A stretch of 64,000 nucleotides of DNA. Source: CAWUKT01 sp963923035 (GTDB lineage Bacteria; Bacteroidota; Bacteroidia; J057; JADKCL01). The notes beneath the pieces were generated by a model. It was not told the DNA's origin, did no database searches, and worked only from the letters and a program-made list of their open reading frames with translations. Each line of letters starts with the position of its first letter. The stretch's first letter is position 1. Position numbers and translations under genes: made by a program. Positions 34,877-43,749 of this stretch are shown here, piece by piece. The DNA lies in assembly GCA_963923035.1 (NCBI GenBank), contig CAWUKT010000003.1, forward strand, positions 124,001 to 188,000, written 5' to 3'.

Positions 34877-36253
34877 ATGCGAATTCTCCTCCTCGCAATC
34901 GGAATTTTTCTTTTACTCCCCTCCTACTCCACAGCCCAAATCAAGCTGAGCTTACCCCAATGCCTGGAAATTGGGGTGGAAAACAACCTGGGAGCCCGTC
35001 AAGGCATCAACTCCGTGACCAGCGCCGAGATCAACCTGATCCAACGGAAATTTGAATTTCTCCCTAACCTCAACTTTGGCCTGACCGCAACCCGCAACAT
35101 CGGCCAGACCATCGACAACTTCACCCAGCAGATTGCCTCCTCGCCCACCACGGCGGTTCCGGGCATTTCCTCCTCCTTCACCCTCTTCAATGGATTTTCC
35201 CGCTGGAACAACCTGAAATCGGCCAAATACGACATCGAAGCAGCTCAGTACACGCTGGAGGATTTGAAAAATGACATTCGCTTGAATGTGGCCACCGCCT
35301 ATTTTGCGACCATTTTTGCGAAGGAGTCAGAGAAAATCGTGCAGGAAAGGGTGGATTTGGTGGCCAAACAATTGGAGCGGAGCCAGCGGTTGCAGAAAGC
35401 GGGACAAGCCACGGAAGGCGATGTCCTCCTCGTGGAAGCCCAGTTGGCGACGGAACGGACGGCCCTCGTCAACGCGACCAATACCTACGAAAGTAGCCTC
35501 CTCAACCTGATTTTGGCCCTGAACCTGGACCCGACGGATACCTATGAATTGGCCATGCCCGATCTGGAAGGGGTATTTGTGGAACCGGGCATGCCGAACG
35601 TGGAATCGGTCCTGACCAGCGCCCGGGAGAACCATCCGGGCTTGCAAGCGGCCCAGGCCCGCATCCGTACCAGCGAATTGCAAAACAAGATTGCCCAGGC
35701 CGCCTATTATCCGACGTTGACTTTGTCTTACAATATGGGGTCGTTCTACTCCTCCAACGCCCGTGAGGCCACGGGCTTCGAGATCGACAGCCTTGAAGGC
35801 ATCCGAATTGTCTATGGCCCCACCATTCCCCTGTTCACCCAATTCGGCAACAACTTCGGCCAGGGCGTTTCCCTCTCCCTCAACGTCCCCATTTTCAACC
35901 GCTACCAGGCCCGCAATCAATTTTTCCAATCCCGCCTCAACATCGACAATACGGTCCTTAACTACGAAATCGAGCGCAATGGCGTCTACCAGGAGGTCAT
36001 GCGGGCCTACCAGGATGCCAAGGCCGCCAAAGCGCGCCTTGATGCCAGCGAAACCCAGTTGATTGCGACCCAAAAGAGCCTGGCCTACGCCGAACAAAGG
36101 TCCGATGCCGGGCTCCTCAACTCGTACGAATTCCTCGAAATCCTGAATAACAATACCAACGCGGCCAACGAACTCTTGCAGGCCCGCTACGATTACGTCC
36201 TCAAACGCAAGGTACTGGAACTCTACCAGGGCCGGAAACTCGAATTTGAATAG
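34877..36253 (+). CDS. TolC family outer-membrane efflux protein
   Basis: A 458-residue protein from the ATG at 34877 (MRILLLAIGIFLLLPSYSTAQ), a clear signal peptide. The in-frame upstream start at 34835 lies inside sdaAB and is rejected. Two OEP domains are each rich in long coiled helices (YFATIFAKESEKIVQERVDL; YEIERNGVYQEVMRAYQDAK). It forms a trimeric channel through the outer membrane for tripartite efflux or type I secretion. The adaptor gene begins three bases after its stop. Confidence 0.92.
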   Translation: MRILLLAIGIFLLLPSYSTAQIKLSLPQCLEIGVENNLGARQGINSVTSAEINLIQRKFEFLPNLNFGLTATRNIGQTIDNFTQQIASSPTTAVPGISSSFTLFNGFSRWNNLKSAKYDIEAAQYTLEDLKNDIRLNVATAYFATIFAKESEKIVQERVDLVAKQLERSQRLQKAGQATEGDVLLVEAQLATERTALVNATNTYESSLLNLILALNLDPTDTYELAMPDLEGVFVEPGMPNVESVLTSARENHPGLQAAQARIRTSELQNKIAQAAYYPTLTLSYNMGSFYSSNAREATGFEIDSLEGIRIVYGPTIPLFTQFGNNFGQGVSLSLNVPIFNRYQARNQFFQSRLNIDNTVLNYEIERNGVYQEVMRAYQDAKAAKARLDASETQLIATQKSLAYAEQRSDAGLLNSYEFLEILNNNTNAANELLQARYDYVLKRKVLELYQGRKLEFE

Positions 36254-36256
36254 GGT

Positions 36257-37615
36257 ATGAGCAAGCAAAAGAAAAAACGATCCCCGGTCCGCTGGGTCAT
36301 CATCATCGGAGCCGTCGGTCTGGTGGCCTTCTTCTACGTGTTCCTAACGCGGGGAGAAGACGTGGTGCAGGTGACCGTAGAGACCGCCGAAATTCGGACT
36401 GTAGTGGCCTCGGTGAGCGAATCCGGCACCATCGAACCGGTGGTGGAAGTGGCCATCGCGGCGGATGTATCAGGGGAAGTGGTGGAAATGAAGGGGAAAG
36501 AAGGGGAAAAAGTCGAGCAAGGTGATCTCCTGGTGACCATTCGGCCGGACAATTACCAATCGGCATTGGAACAGGCCCGGGCTGCCGTCAATGGAGCTGT
36601 GGCCGGCGAATTGCAGGCCAAAGCCAGCGTGGAGACGGCCCGCAGCACCTACCTCCAGGATTCCGCCAACTTCAAGCGCAGCGATGCCCTCTACCAACAG
36701 AAAGTCATTTCTCAGGCCGAATGGGAAGTCGCCCGCCTCGCCTTGATGGTGTCCCGCTCGAATTTCAACGCGTCCAAAGCCAGCCGGGAAGCCTCCAAAT
36801 TCCAGGTTGCCAGTTCCCGCGCCTCCCTGAACCAGGCCCGCAATAACCTCGACCGGACCAATATCTTTGCGACCATGACCGGCACCCTCACCCGCGTCAA
36901 TGTCAAGCAAGGGGAACGCGTTGTGGGAACGCTGCAAATGGCCGGTACGGAAGTCCTCCGCATCGCCGACCTCTCGGAAATGCGCGTCACCGCCAATATC
37001 AACGAAAACGACATCCGGTTCCTGCGCATTGGGGATTCGGCCCATATCGAAGTCGATGCCTTCGGGGAACGCATTTTCAAAGGCACCGTCACGGACATCG
37101 CCTATTCTCCTGGCGGCGACGATCCCCTCGCACAGGCCACTTCCACCGATCAGATCACCAATTACGAGGTCAAGGTCCTCATCGAGCGGAAGTCCTACGC
37201 GACCGATTCCGATCTGATGCGGGAATTGCCCGCCCACCAAAGCCCCTTCCGGCCGGGCATGAGTGCCCAGGTCGAGGTCTTTACCGACCGCAAAGAGGGC
37301 CAGGTCGCCATTCCGATCCAGGCCGTGACCATCCGTCGACCGGAAGGTGAAGACGAAACCGCGGATCCTGAGGAAGTCGTATTCGTGTTTGAGAATGGTC
37401 GGGTCAAGAAGGTTCCCGTCAAGACGGGCATCAATGATGACAAGTACATTGTCGTGGAGGAAGGCCTGACAGCTGGGATGCAGATCGTCACCGGACCTTA
37501 TAAGATGCTGAGCAAGGACCTGAAGGATGGGATGATGGTGAAGGAAAAGCGGGAGAAGAAAAAAGAGAACGAAGAGAAAACAGAAGGGGAAGAGGCTTCG
37601 GAAGAAAGTAAATAA
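36257..37615 (+). CDS. HlyD/MacA-type periplasmic adaptor
   Basis: A 452-residue membrane-fusion protein. One N-terminal membrane anchor lies near residues 13-30 (WVIIIGAVGLVAFFYVFL). A biotinyl-lipoyl-like half follows (VSESGTIEPVVEVAIAADVSGEVVEM), then a long coiled-coil hairpin, the second lipoyl half (RTNIFATMTGTLTRVNVKQGE) and beta-barrel domains. The tail is highly charged (KEKREKKKENEEKTEGEE). It bridges an inner-membrane pump to the TolC channel encoded just upstream. No permease or ATPase gene follows; the next gene is on the opposite strand. Confidence 0.92.
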   Translation: MSKQKKKRSPVRWVIIIGAVGLVAFFYVFLTRGEDVVQVTVETAEIRTVVASVSESGTIEPVVEVAIAADVSGEVVEMKGKEGEKVEQGDLLVTIRPDNYQSALEQARAAVNGAVAGELQAKASVETARSTYLQDSANFKRSDALYQQKVISQAEWEVARLALMVSRSNFNASKASREASKFQVASSRASLNQARNNLDRTNIFATMTGTLTRVNVKQGERVVGTLQMAGTEVLRIADLSEMRVTANINENDIRFLRIGDSAHIEVDAFGERIFKGTVTDIAYSPGGDDPLAQATSTDQITNYEVKVLIERKSYATDSDLMRELPAHQSPFRPGMSAQVEVFTDRKEGQVAIPIQAVTIRRPEGEDETADPEEVVFVFENGRVKKVPVKTGINDDKYIVVEEGLTAGMQIVTGPYKMLSKDLKDGMMVKEKREKKKENEEKTEGEEASEESK

Positions 37616-37640
37616 GAAAGCATCTCCTTTAGAGAATAAA

Positions 37641-37675
37641 AAGGCGGCTCACCGATGTGGGCCGCCTTCTTTGTT
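37641..37675. terminator. Bidirectional intrinsic terminator
   Basis: A 12-bp stem with one G-U pair, AAGGCGGCTCAC/GTGGGCCGCCTT, with loop CGAT, lies between the convergent adaptor and T9SS cargo genes. It is followed by T-rich sequence on the plus strand and has an A-run on the other side. Confidence 0.85.
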
Positions 37676-37686
37676 TTTTCCTGATG

Positions 37687-39312
37687 TTAGTTCAGGATCA
37701 TTTTTCGGGTCGCCACCACCTGGCCATCTGTCACCAGTTGGTAAAGGTAAAGGCCCGCGGGCAATTCGCCTGCTTCCAAGGAGATGCTTCCCGCATTCTC
37801 CGCCAACGCCACCTGGCGCACCACCTGGCCGGAAACGTCCAGGATCAGGAGGGAAGCACTGGCCGTCGATTCACCCAGGCGGTAATCGATCTGCGTCCGG
37901 TCCTCAAACGGATTCGGGAAGTTCTGGCCCAGCCAGATTCCAGACTCGAGGACAGGACTGTGACTCCACTTGGCGGAAGCGCCCGAGACCAGCAGGAAGC
38001 CATAATCCCCCAACTGGCTCCAAAAGCCATTTGTACCGGCATACCGGTAAGGTCCGCAGTCGGCCTGCGTCCGAATTGCCGTCAGGTAATAACCGGGGGT
38101 CAGGTCCGCCCCTTCCAATTGCACGGAATATTCGTCGTCATTGCCGTAGTCCGCATGGAACGTCATCGGCACCCAGGACCAGCCCCCATCGGAGGGCTGA
38201 AGGCCATTGCAGGAAACCGCCGAGGTGGCGCCACAATAGTGGTAGCCCAACCATACCTTGATCCCGCTACCGGGGCTGCCGACATTGGTGCGGCCATTCA
38301 TCCATACCCGGCTGTAATAGTCAACCGATCCGTTGACATCCACCTGAGCCGTCCCAGGCCACTGCAAATTGGACCAGCCTACCGTTGGGGAGGCATCGAA
38401 AGTTCGGGCGTTGACCGTGAGGGTGCCTGAACCGGCGCCATTTTGCCCCCAGACATCGCCTCCGGCACCACTTTGGCCCCCGAACGTATACACGCCCGTA
38501 CCCACCTGGAAGCGGCTCGCGAAATAGTAGGTTCCGGCCGAAAGGCCGGAGATCGTGGCCGCATATTCATCGTCGTTGCCGTAATCGGCATTGAAACTGG
38601 CCGGAATCCACGTCCAACCGGCCGCAATCGGCGCTACATTGGCGCTGTTGACGCCGATCCAGGCCTTGACCTGCGGATGGCCACCGGTCGTGGTATTGGT
38701 GAAAGCGTTGGCCCAGGCCCGGGCGTAAATCGTTGTGGCCCCACATTCGTCGATGGTGGCACTGCCCGGGAACTGGACATTGGCCCATCCCACCAAGGGA
38801 TTCAGGCTGAAATCATAGCGGTAATTCAGGCCGTAGGCGGCGTAGCCGTACACTTCCACATCGAAGCCGGAAGCGGCGGGGTAGACATCGACACTGTTCG
38901 GCACATTGGTGCCGGGGATGTTATCGGTGACTTCGAGCCAAGAGCTGCCGAGGTCCACCGACAACCACAACCGCGGCGTATAGCCGGATGAATTGTCGAC
39001 AGCGTTGATCAAGACCATGCCATCGCCATCGGCGGAGATGCATTTTTCGTAGAAAGACAAAAAGGAGAAGTCGAAGACCTCCACCCAATTGTTGGAGTTG
39101 ACAGGCGCGCGCCAAAGTTTGTTGGTGGGCAAGTCAATGTTGAATTGCCAGCCTTCGACATCGGCCAGGTAGGCCTGGCAATTTGCCAGTTGAGGGCTCC
39201 CACAGGGATTTTGAAAAGTGGGGCTGCACGAGAAGGTTTGGTTCCAAAAGTTTTGGGCATTTCCCAGCGTGCAAAAGCCGAGAAACAGGCCCAGAATGAT
39301 CAATCTTTTCAT
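37687..39312 (-). CDS. Secreted protein with duplicated beta domain and type A T9SS sorting domain
   Basis: A 541-residue protein, signal peptide ending CTLGNAQ. Two tandem copies of a domain of about 120 residues run from near residue 174 and near 305. Both open with P-x-VGW-x-N-x-Q-x-PG-x-A and share AWxxxxTN, K-x-W-(I/L)-G, GW-W-P and ADYGNDDEY. A 40-residue region then leads to the type A T9SS signal (NFPNPFEDRTQIDY to ATRKMILN). The duplicated domain is not one I can name; similar ones are seen near other secreted Bacteroidota proteins. Probably surface-exposed and binding, no catalytic residues seen. Confidence 0.85.
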   Translation of the reverse strand: MKRLIILGLFLGFCTLGNAQNFWNQTFSCSPTFQNPCGSPQLANCQAYLADVEGWQFNIDLPTNKLWRAPVNSNNWVEVFDFSFLSFYEKCISADGDGMVLINAVDNSSGYTPRLWLSVDLGSSWLEVTDNIPGTNVPNSVDVYPAASGFDVEVYGYAAYGLNYRYDFSLNPLVGWANVQFPGSATIDECGATTIYARAWANAFTNTTTGGHPQVKAWIGVNSANVAPIAAGWTWIPASFNADYGNDDEYAATISGLSAGTYYFASRFQVGTGVYTFGGQSGAGGDVWGQNGAGSGTLTVNARTFDASPTVGWSNLQWPGTAQVDVNGSVDYYSRVWMNGRTNVGSPGSGIKVWLGYHYCGATSAVSCNGLQPSDGGWSWVPMTFHADYGNDDEYSVQLEGADLTPGYYLTAIRTQADCGPYRYAGTNGFWSQLGDYGFLLVSGASAKWSHSPVLESGIWLGQNFPNPFEDRTQIDYRLGESTASASLLILDVSGQVVRQVALAENAGSISLEAGELPAGLYLYQLVTDGQVVATRKMILN

Positions 39313-39456
39313 GAATTGTAGTCTTCGGGTGAAACTTGAATGGGTTGATAATGAGCTACAAAAATACGAACCAAATACTTCGTGTCAAAATAACACTTAT
39401 GGGATTGGAGAATATGAGAAATGAATCGATTGAGATGAGAGAGGTAAGATCAGTCC

Positions 39457-40032
39457 CTAGGGAAAGTCGACATTTCGATAAATAGAGGACAGTGGGATGG
39501 AGAAACCAAGGGAATCCAATGTCAAGTGGGCCTCCAATCCGAGGTTAGAGCCAAAGACCCATATTCCTTCTTCGTTGAGGAAATATTTTTCAACGACAGG
39601 TTTCTCCTGATTCACCAGTATATACTCACGAAAAGAGGGAATGCTACGGTAGTTCTGAAACTTCTCGCCCCGGTCATAGGCTTCGGTCGATTTGGATAGA
39701 ACTTCAACAATGACAAGAGGGTTAATTACGGTGTCATTGCGATCATCTTCATATTCTTCTCCTCCACAAATGACCATCAAATCAGGGTAAACATAAGCGT
39801 TCTCGGACTGGATTGCGCACCGAGCATCACTGGTTAAAATCGAACAATCTCCTTCTCCAATTCTGGTTCCTAGAGCAACGATCATGTTAGCAGCGAGTTT
39901 TGAATGCGCAACCGTCCCTCCTGACATCGCCACAATGCGACCATTGTGGTACTCCAATTTTTCCACCGACTCCTCAGCCATGCGGAAGTATTCTGCCTTG
40001 GAAATGAAGGGTGTCTTCTTCGCCGTTTCCAT
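39457..40032 (-). CDS. Uma2 family protein (restriction-endonuclease-like fold)
   Basis: A 191-residue cytoplasmic protein. It has EKLEYHNGRIVAMSGGTVAHSKLAANM, then YVYPDLMVICGG, NPLVIVEVLSKSTEAYDRGEKF and REYILVNQEKPVVEKY. The PD...E-V-L-S-x-S-T motif with spaced D and E residues is the PD-(D/E)xK-like core of the Uma2/DUF820 family. Members are widespread in cyanobacteria and Bacteroidota. Nuclease activity has been proposed, but cellular roles are unknown. Single gene, preceded by the nuoM terminator. Confidence 0.9.
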   Translation of the reverse strand: METAKKTPFISKAEYFRMAEESVEKLEYHNGRIVAMSGGTVAHSKLAANMIVALGTRIGEGDCSILTSDARCAIQSENAYVYPDLMVICGGEEYEDDRNDTVINPLVIVEVLSKSTEAYDRGEKFQNYRSIPSFREYILVNQEKPVVEKYFLNEEGIWVFGSNLGLEAHLTLDSLGFSIPLSSIYRNVDFP

Positions 40033-40061
40033 ATCATTAAATATAGCGAAATCTAAACAGA

Positions 40062-40083
40062 AACCCCGGCTCGCGCCGGGGTT
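40062..40083 (-). terminator. Intrinsic terminator of nuoM
   Basis: A perfect 9-bp stem, AACCCCGGC/GCCGGGGTT with loop TCGC, is followed on the minus strand by T-rich sequence. It lies 36 bases past the nuoM stop. Confidence 0.7.
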
Positions 40084-40118
40084 CCCTATAATTTCAGACA
40101 GACGTCAGTGCTTGGCAA

Positions 40119-41783
40119 TCAGTCGATGAGCGTTGGTTGCTTTAAGTACTCTTTCGGCATGACCATTGTCGTTTGGTCATTGACTTCTTCTTCCGGCGCA
40201 TTGTTCAGCGTCTCAATGGAGCTTTCCTGCGGGAAGGCCTGAAGGATATTTTTTGAACTCTTACCAATCTCTTCCAGCCAAGGGCCGGAGTTGAAACCGA
40301 GCCAGAACATCAGGATCACCAACGGCATCAGCACCGCGATTTCCCGGCCATTCAGATCGGTGAGCTTTTTGTTTTCTTCTTTGTCCAGCGCCCCAAACAT
40401 GACCCGACGGAACATCCACAGCAGGTAAACCGCCGCGATGATGACCCCGGTAGCAGCCAGGATCGGCCAAGCATTGGAGACCAGTTGGGAATCGAAAGAG
40501 CCCATCAGGACGAGGAATTCACCCACAAACCCGTTCAGGCCGGGCAGTCCCACGGAGGCCAGCACCGTGATCATGAAGAAGAGGGTGAAGATCGGCACCT
40601 GCTTGGCGATGCCCTGGAAGTCCTTGATCATCCGGGTGTGGCGGCGGTCATAAATCATCCCTACGATGAGGAAGAGCGCGCCGGTCGCAATCCCGTGGTT
40701 CACCATCTGGATCACCGCACCATCCAGCGCGGCCTGGTTGAAGGAGAAAATCCCCAACACAATAAATCCAAGGTGAGACACCGATGAATAGGCCACCAGT
40801 TTCTTGACGTCCTTCTGTACCATTGCCGCCATGGCCCCGTAAATGATTCCGATCACCGCAAATGCACACATCAACGGTGCGAATTCCAGCGAGGCGTTGG
40901 GGAAGAGTGGGAGGCAGAAACGAACGAGTCCGTAGGTACCCATTTTGAGGAGTACCCCGGCCAAAATCACCGAGCCTGCGGTCGGTGCCTGGGTATGCGC
41001 ATCGGGCAGCCAGGTATGAAGCGGGAACAACGGCACCTTGATCGCGAAGCTGATCGTAAAGGCGGCAAACAACCACTTTTCAGCCCCGGCAAAGGCCCCA
41101 TCTCGGGCCGCGTTGAGAATTGCATTGTAATCACTGGTGAAGCTGGCGCCAGCAGCATACGCGGCCGTCTGACCGATGTAGATGATCGCCACGAGCATCA
41201 ACAGTGAACCCACCAGGGTATAAAGGAAGAATTTGACCGATGCGTAGAACCTTTCCTTGCCCCCCCAAATCCCGATCAGGAAATACATCGGAATCAGGAC
41301 CATCTCGAAGAAGATGTAGAACATGATCATGTCCAGCGACACGAAAAAGCCCAATACTCCAACTTCCAACACCAGCAACAGGGCATAATAGGCCCGCTCC
41401 ATCTTGTTGACAGAGCCCCAGGAAAAGAGGAACGTCACCGGGAAGAGGAAGGTGGTCAAAAGAAGCAGGTAAATGGAAATTCCATCCAGCCCAGTGATGA
41501 ACTTGATGTCGTATCCGGTGGCACTATTGAACCACCACGAACCGCTGTCCGCAGCCAATTGCGGGAAGAAATTGCTGTAGGAACCCGAAAGGTTGCCATC
41601 GACCGCGGCATTGGTGAGCGGAGAGGCGAGGTAATCCTGGTACAGGATGATGGACAGCACGAGGGGGATCAAAGACACGCCGAACGCGATGTACTTCGCC
41701 AAGTCCTTTTGCAAAAGGATGATGAGCAGCACCCCAACCAACGGAAGTGCAATCATCAAATTCATTAGAAGACCTGCGGACAT
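40119..41783 (-). CDS. nuoM: NADH-quinone oxidoreductase subunit M
   Basis: A 554-residue inner-membrane antiporter-like subunit of complex I with about 14 membrane helices. It has the conserved GLDGISIYLLLLTTFLFP, YYALLLVLEVGVLGFF, FEMVLIPMYFLIGIWGG with the essential glutamate, AIKVPLFPLHTWLPDAHTQAP with the key lysine and histidines, and AYSSVSHLGFIVLG. It ends with a polar tail of about 50 residues not seen in E. coli NuoM. It pumps protons as part of the respiratory chain. Unusually, no other nuo gene is adjacent and a terminator follows. Confidence 0.95.
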   Translation of the reverse strand: MSAGLLMNLMIALPLVGVLLIILLQKDLAKYIAFGVSLIPLVLSIILYQDYLASPLTNAAVDGNLSGSYSNFFPQLAADSGSWWFNSATGYDIKFITGLDGISIYLLLLTTFLFPVTFLFSWGSVNKMERAYYALLLVLEVGVLGFFVSLDMIMFYIFFEMVLIPMYFLIGIWGGKERFYASVKFFLYTLVGSLLMLVAIIYIGQTAAYAAGASFTSDYNAILNAARDGAFAGAEKWLFAAFTISFAIKVPLFPLHTWLPDAHTQAPTAGSVILAGVLLKMGTYGLVRFCLPLFPNASLEFAPLMCAFAVIGIIYGAMAAMVQKDVKKLVAYSSVSHLGFIVLGIFSFNQAALDGAVIQMVNHGIATGALFLIVGMIYDRRHTRMIKDFQGIAKQVPIFTLFFMITVLASVGLPGLNGFVGEFLVLMGSFDSQLVSNAWPILAATGVIIAAVYLLWMFRRVMFGALDKEENKKLTDLNGREIAVLMPLVILMFWLGFNSGPWLEEIGKSSKNILQAFPQESSIETLNNAPEEEVNDQTTMVMPKEYLKQPTLID

Positions 41784-42129
41784 AAGCTCTGAATCTTTTT
41801 TTAAGTCAAAATTCGAACGGTCGGCAAATTAATCAATGGAATTGGAAAGACGAAATAAAAGAAGCGGGGAATGAAGGAAACTGGGAGACCGAAGAAATGG
41901 AGTAAATGGCAGGATGAAAATGGAGGTAGAAAAAACAGAAACACGGAGCCGGGAAGAATGAAAAACAGGGCAAAACGGTCTTTTCAAACAGGTTTTTGAT
42001 TTCCCCCCTTCCCCCAACTCCCCCATTGTGCTTCCCCACATTTTTCCCTTTTACCCAACCTCGTCATGCTCCTCCATCCTGATTTTCGTTAATTGTCGCG
42101 ACCGAAGTATCAACATTTGAGTATTTCTC
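41784..42129. other. 346-base divergent intergenic region
   Basis: This lies between the starts of nuoM and the T9SS cargo gene at 42130. It is purine-rich on the plus strand from about 41840 to 41990 and pyrimidine-rich afterwards. Short frames on the minus strand (41829-42041) are low-complexity and not convincing. It probably holds two promoters. Confidence 0.4.
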
Positions 42130-43581
42130 ATGAAAGTCATTGCCTTAATGGTAGCCTTTCTGGCATCCACAATTTCCCTCTCAGGTCAGCTGCCCCACCT
42201 CGACTGGCCCGGCGAGAGCCAGGGACCATCTACCCAATACCCTCAGGAATGGCTTGACGCCCAGTCCCATCTCGCACAGTTTCGGACAGCTTCATCGGCC
42301 AAAACCGGCAGCGAGTGCTTTCCGTACGTGGTATACGAGTCCATTTTGGATACCGCGACCCAAACCTGGGATACCACCCGCTACCTGGAATATGCCCTCT
42401 CGGGAGACGCAATCGTAGGGACTCACTACCGGCGTTCCCTCGGTCAATCGGAATGGGAATCCCTCCTTCGTTTCCGAATTTCCACCACCCAATTTCCCTG
42501 GGGGAACGCTCCATTGGCATCTCTGACCACCGAAACCCTCGAAGAAGAAACCAGCCCCGGCGAATGGGAGCTCTATTTTACCACCCTCATCGGCCAAAAC
42601 GATTCCGAAGACCTCCTGTACAAATGTCGACTGGCCATCAACCCCAATACCCATCAATTGGACACCCTGAACGTTTACACCCGGAAAGTGACGCTACGTC
42701 CGGATGGCCAGTCAGAAGCAATCTTCGACCAGACCAAAGTTTTCTACCCCGCCGGCAACTACCTTCGTACCGACGCCACTGAATTCACCTTTGAATACAA
42801 CGCTCGGGACACCCTTGTCAAAATCTCTCGCACCCACTACGTGGACTACCCAAATGTAGATTCACGGACCGAAGCGGAATATTACGGTTGGCAAGACTAC
42901 TCCAACTTGATTCCTGACTCGGTGTTGTACCGGTGGAACGACGCTGGAAGCGCAAACTCCCGCCAAACACGGAAATGGATCCATGTCCTCGAACATCCCG
43001 ATCGGCAGATCAACATCGATACGGTATGGACCTTCACCGAAGTCAAAAATTCCTCCGACTCCATCTTTCAATTCCAGTCGGGCCAATTGTCGATTATTGA
43101 TTCTACCCGAATCGTAAACGCCTATGGATTCCAACGGTACGACTCCATTTGCTATGATCCCCAGTCTGGTCCCCTTTTAGACAAATATGTCCTGGCCACC
43201 ACGTGGGAATGGCACGACAACCAATGTGTCCTGACGCGGACCCGCAGGTCCGAAACAACGGACTTTGAAGGGCCCCGATCCAGCTTCACCCGAGCTGAAT
43301 GGGCCTATGGCCCCCCCGCTCCTCCTTCGCCTCCAGGAGCTTCCTTCCGCATCACCCCCAATCCCTCTTTCGGCGAATTCGACCTGTATTTCCAAAATTT
43401 GCATGGTCCGGTCGAAGCCAGCATTTACGATCCCACGGGCAAATTGGCCCTCCAACGCCAGTGGCTCCTGGTGGAAGATCTTGAAATCCATCCCTTGTCC
43501 CTTCCAATTGCCAATGGTGTTTATCTGCTTCGGGTGGTCAGTGGAGATTTCAATGACGTTCAGCGGTTGTTGGTGCGGTGA
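42130..43581 (+). CDS. Secreted protein with type A T9SS sorting domain
   Basis: A 483-residue protein. The signal peptide (MKVIALMVAFLASTISLSGQ) is followed by a Tyr/Asp-rich beta-strand region of about 370 residues. Repeating short patterns such as TQTWDTTRYLEYAL and YDSICYDPQSGPLLD recall the YD/RHS-like all-beta layout of Bacteroidota secreted proteins. The C-terminus (FRITPNPSFGEFDLYF to DVQRLLVR) is the type A T9SS signal. No enzyme motif is seen. Confidence 0.82.
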   Translation: MKVIALMVAFLASTISLSGQLPHLDWPGESQGPSTQYPQEWLDAQSHLAQFRTASSAKTGSECFPYVVYESILDTATQTWDTTRYLEYALSGDAIVGTHYRRSLGQSEWESLLRFRISTTQFPWGNAPLASLTTETLEEETSPGEWELYFTTLIGQNDSEDLLYKCRLAINPNTHQLDTLNVYTRKVTLRPDGQSEAIFDQTKVFYPAGNYLRTDATEFTFEYNARDTLVKISRTHYVDYPNVDSRTEAEYYGWQDYSNLIPDSVLYRWNDAGSANSRQTRKWIHVLEHPDRQINIDTVWTFTEVKNSSDSIFQFQSGQLSIIDSTRIVNAYGFQRYDSICYDPQSGPLLDKYVLATTWEWHDNQCVLTRTRRSETTDFEGPRSSFTRAEWAYGPPAPPSPPGASFRITPNPSFGEFDLYFQNLHGPVEASIYDPTGKLALQRQWLLVEDLEIHPLSLPIANGVYLLRVVSGDFNDVQRLLVR

Positions 43582-43692
43582 ACCATTCAAGATTTGATGC
43601 GGCCCGCAATGGGATGAAAGCGTGGTAGCTGAGATCGGGGCAAGCAATTAAAAGTTCCTTATTTAAAGACTCATTTCCCCCCACCCCAAACC

Positions 43693-43724
43693 AAAAAACC
43701 GCACCTCCCCGAAGGAAGGCGCGG
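43693..43724 (-). terminator. Intrinsic terminator of the 43750-45258 gene
   Basis: On the minus strand CCGCGCCTTCC pairs with GGGGAGGTGCGG (with G-U pairs), followed by six T. It lies 26 bases past the stop codon. Confidence 0.75.
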
Positions 43725-43749
43725 CCATAACAATTTCAAACGCTGTTTC

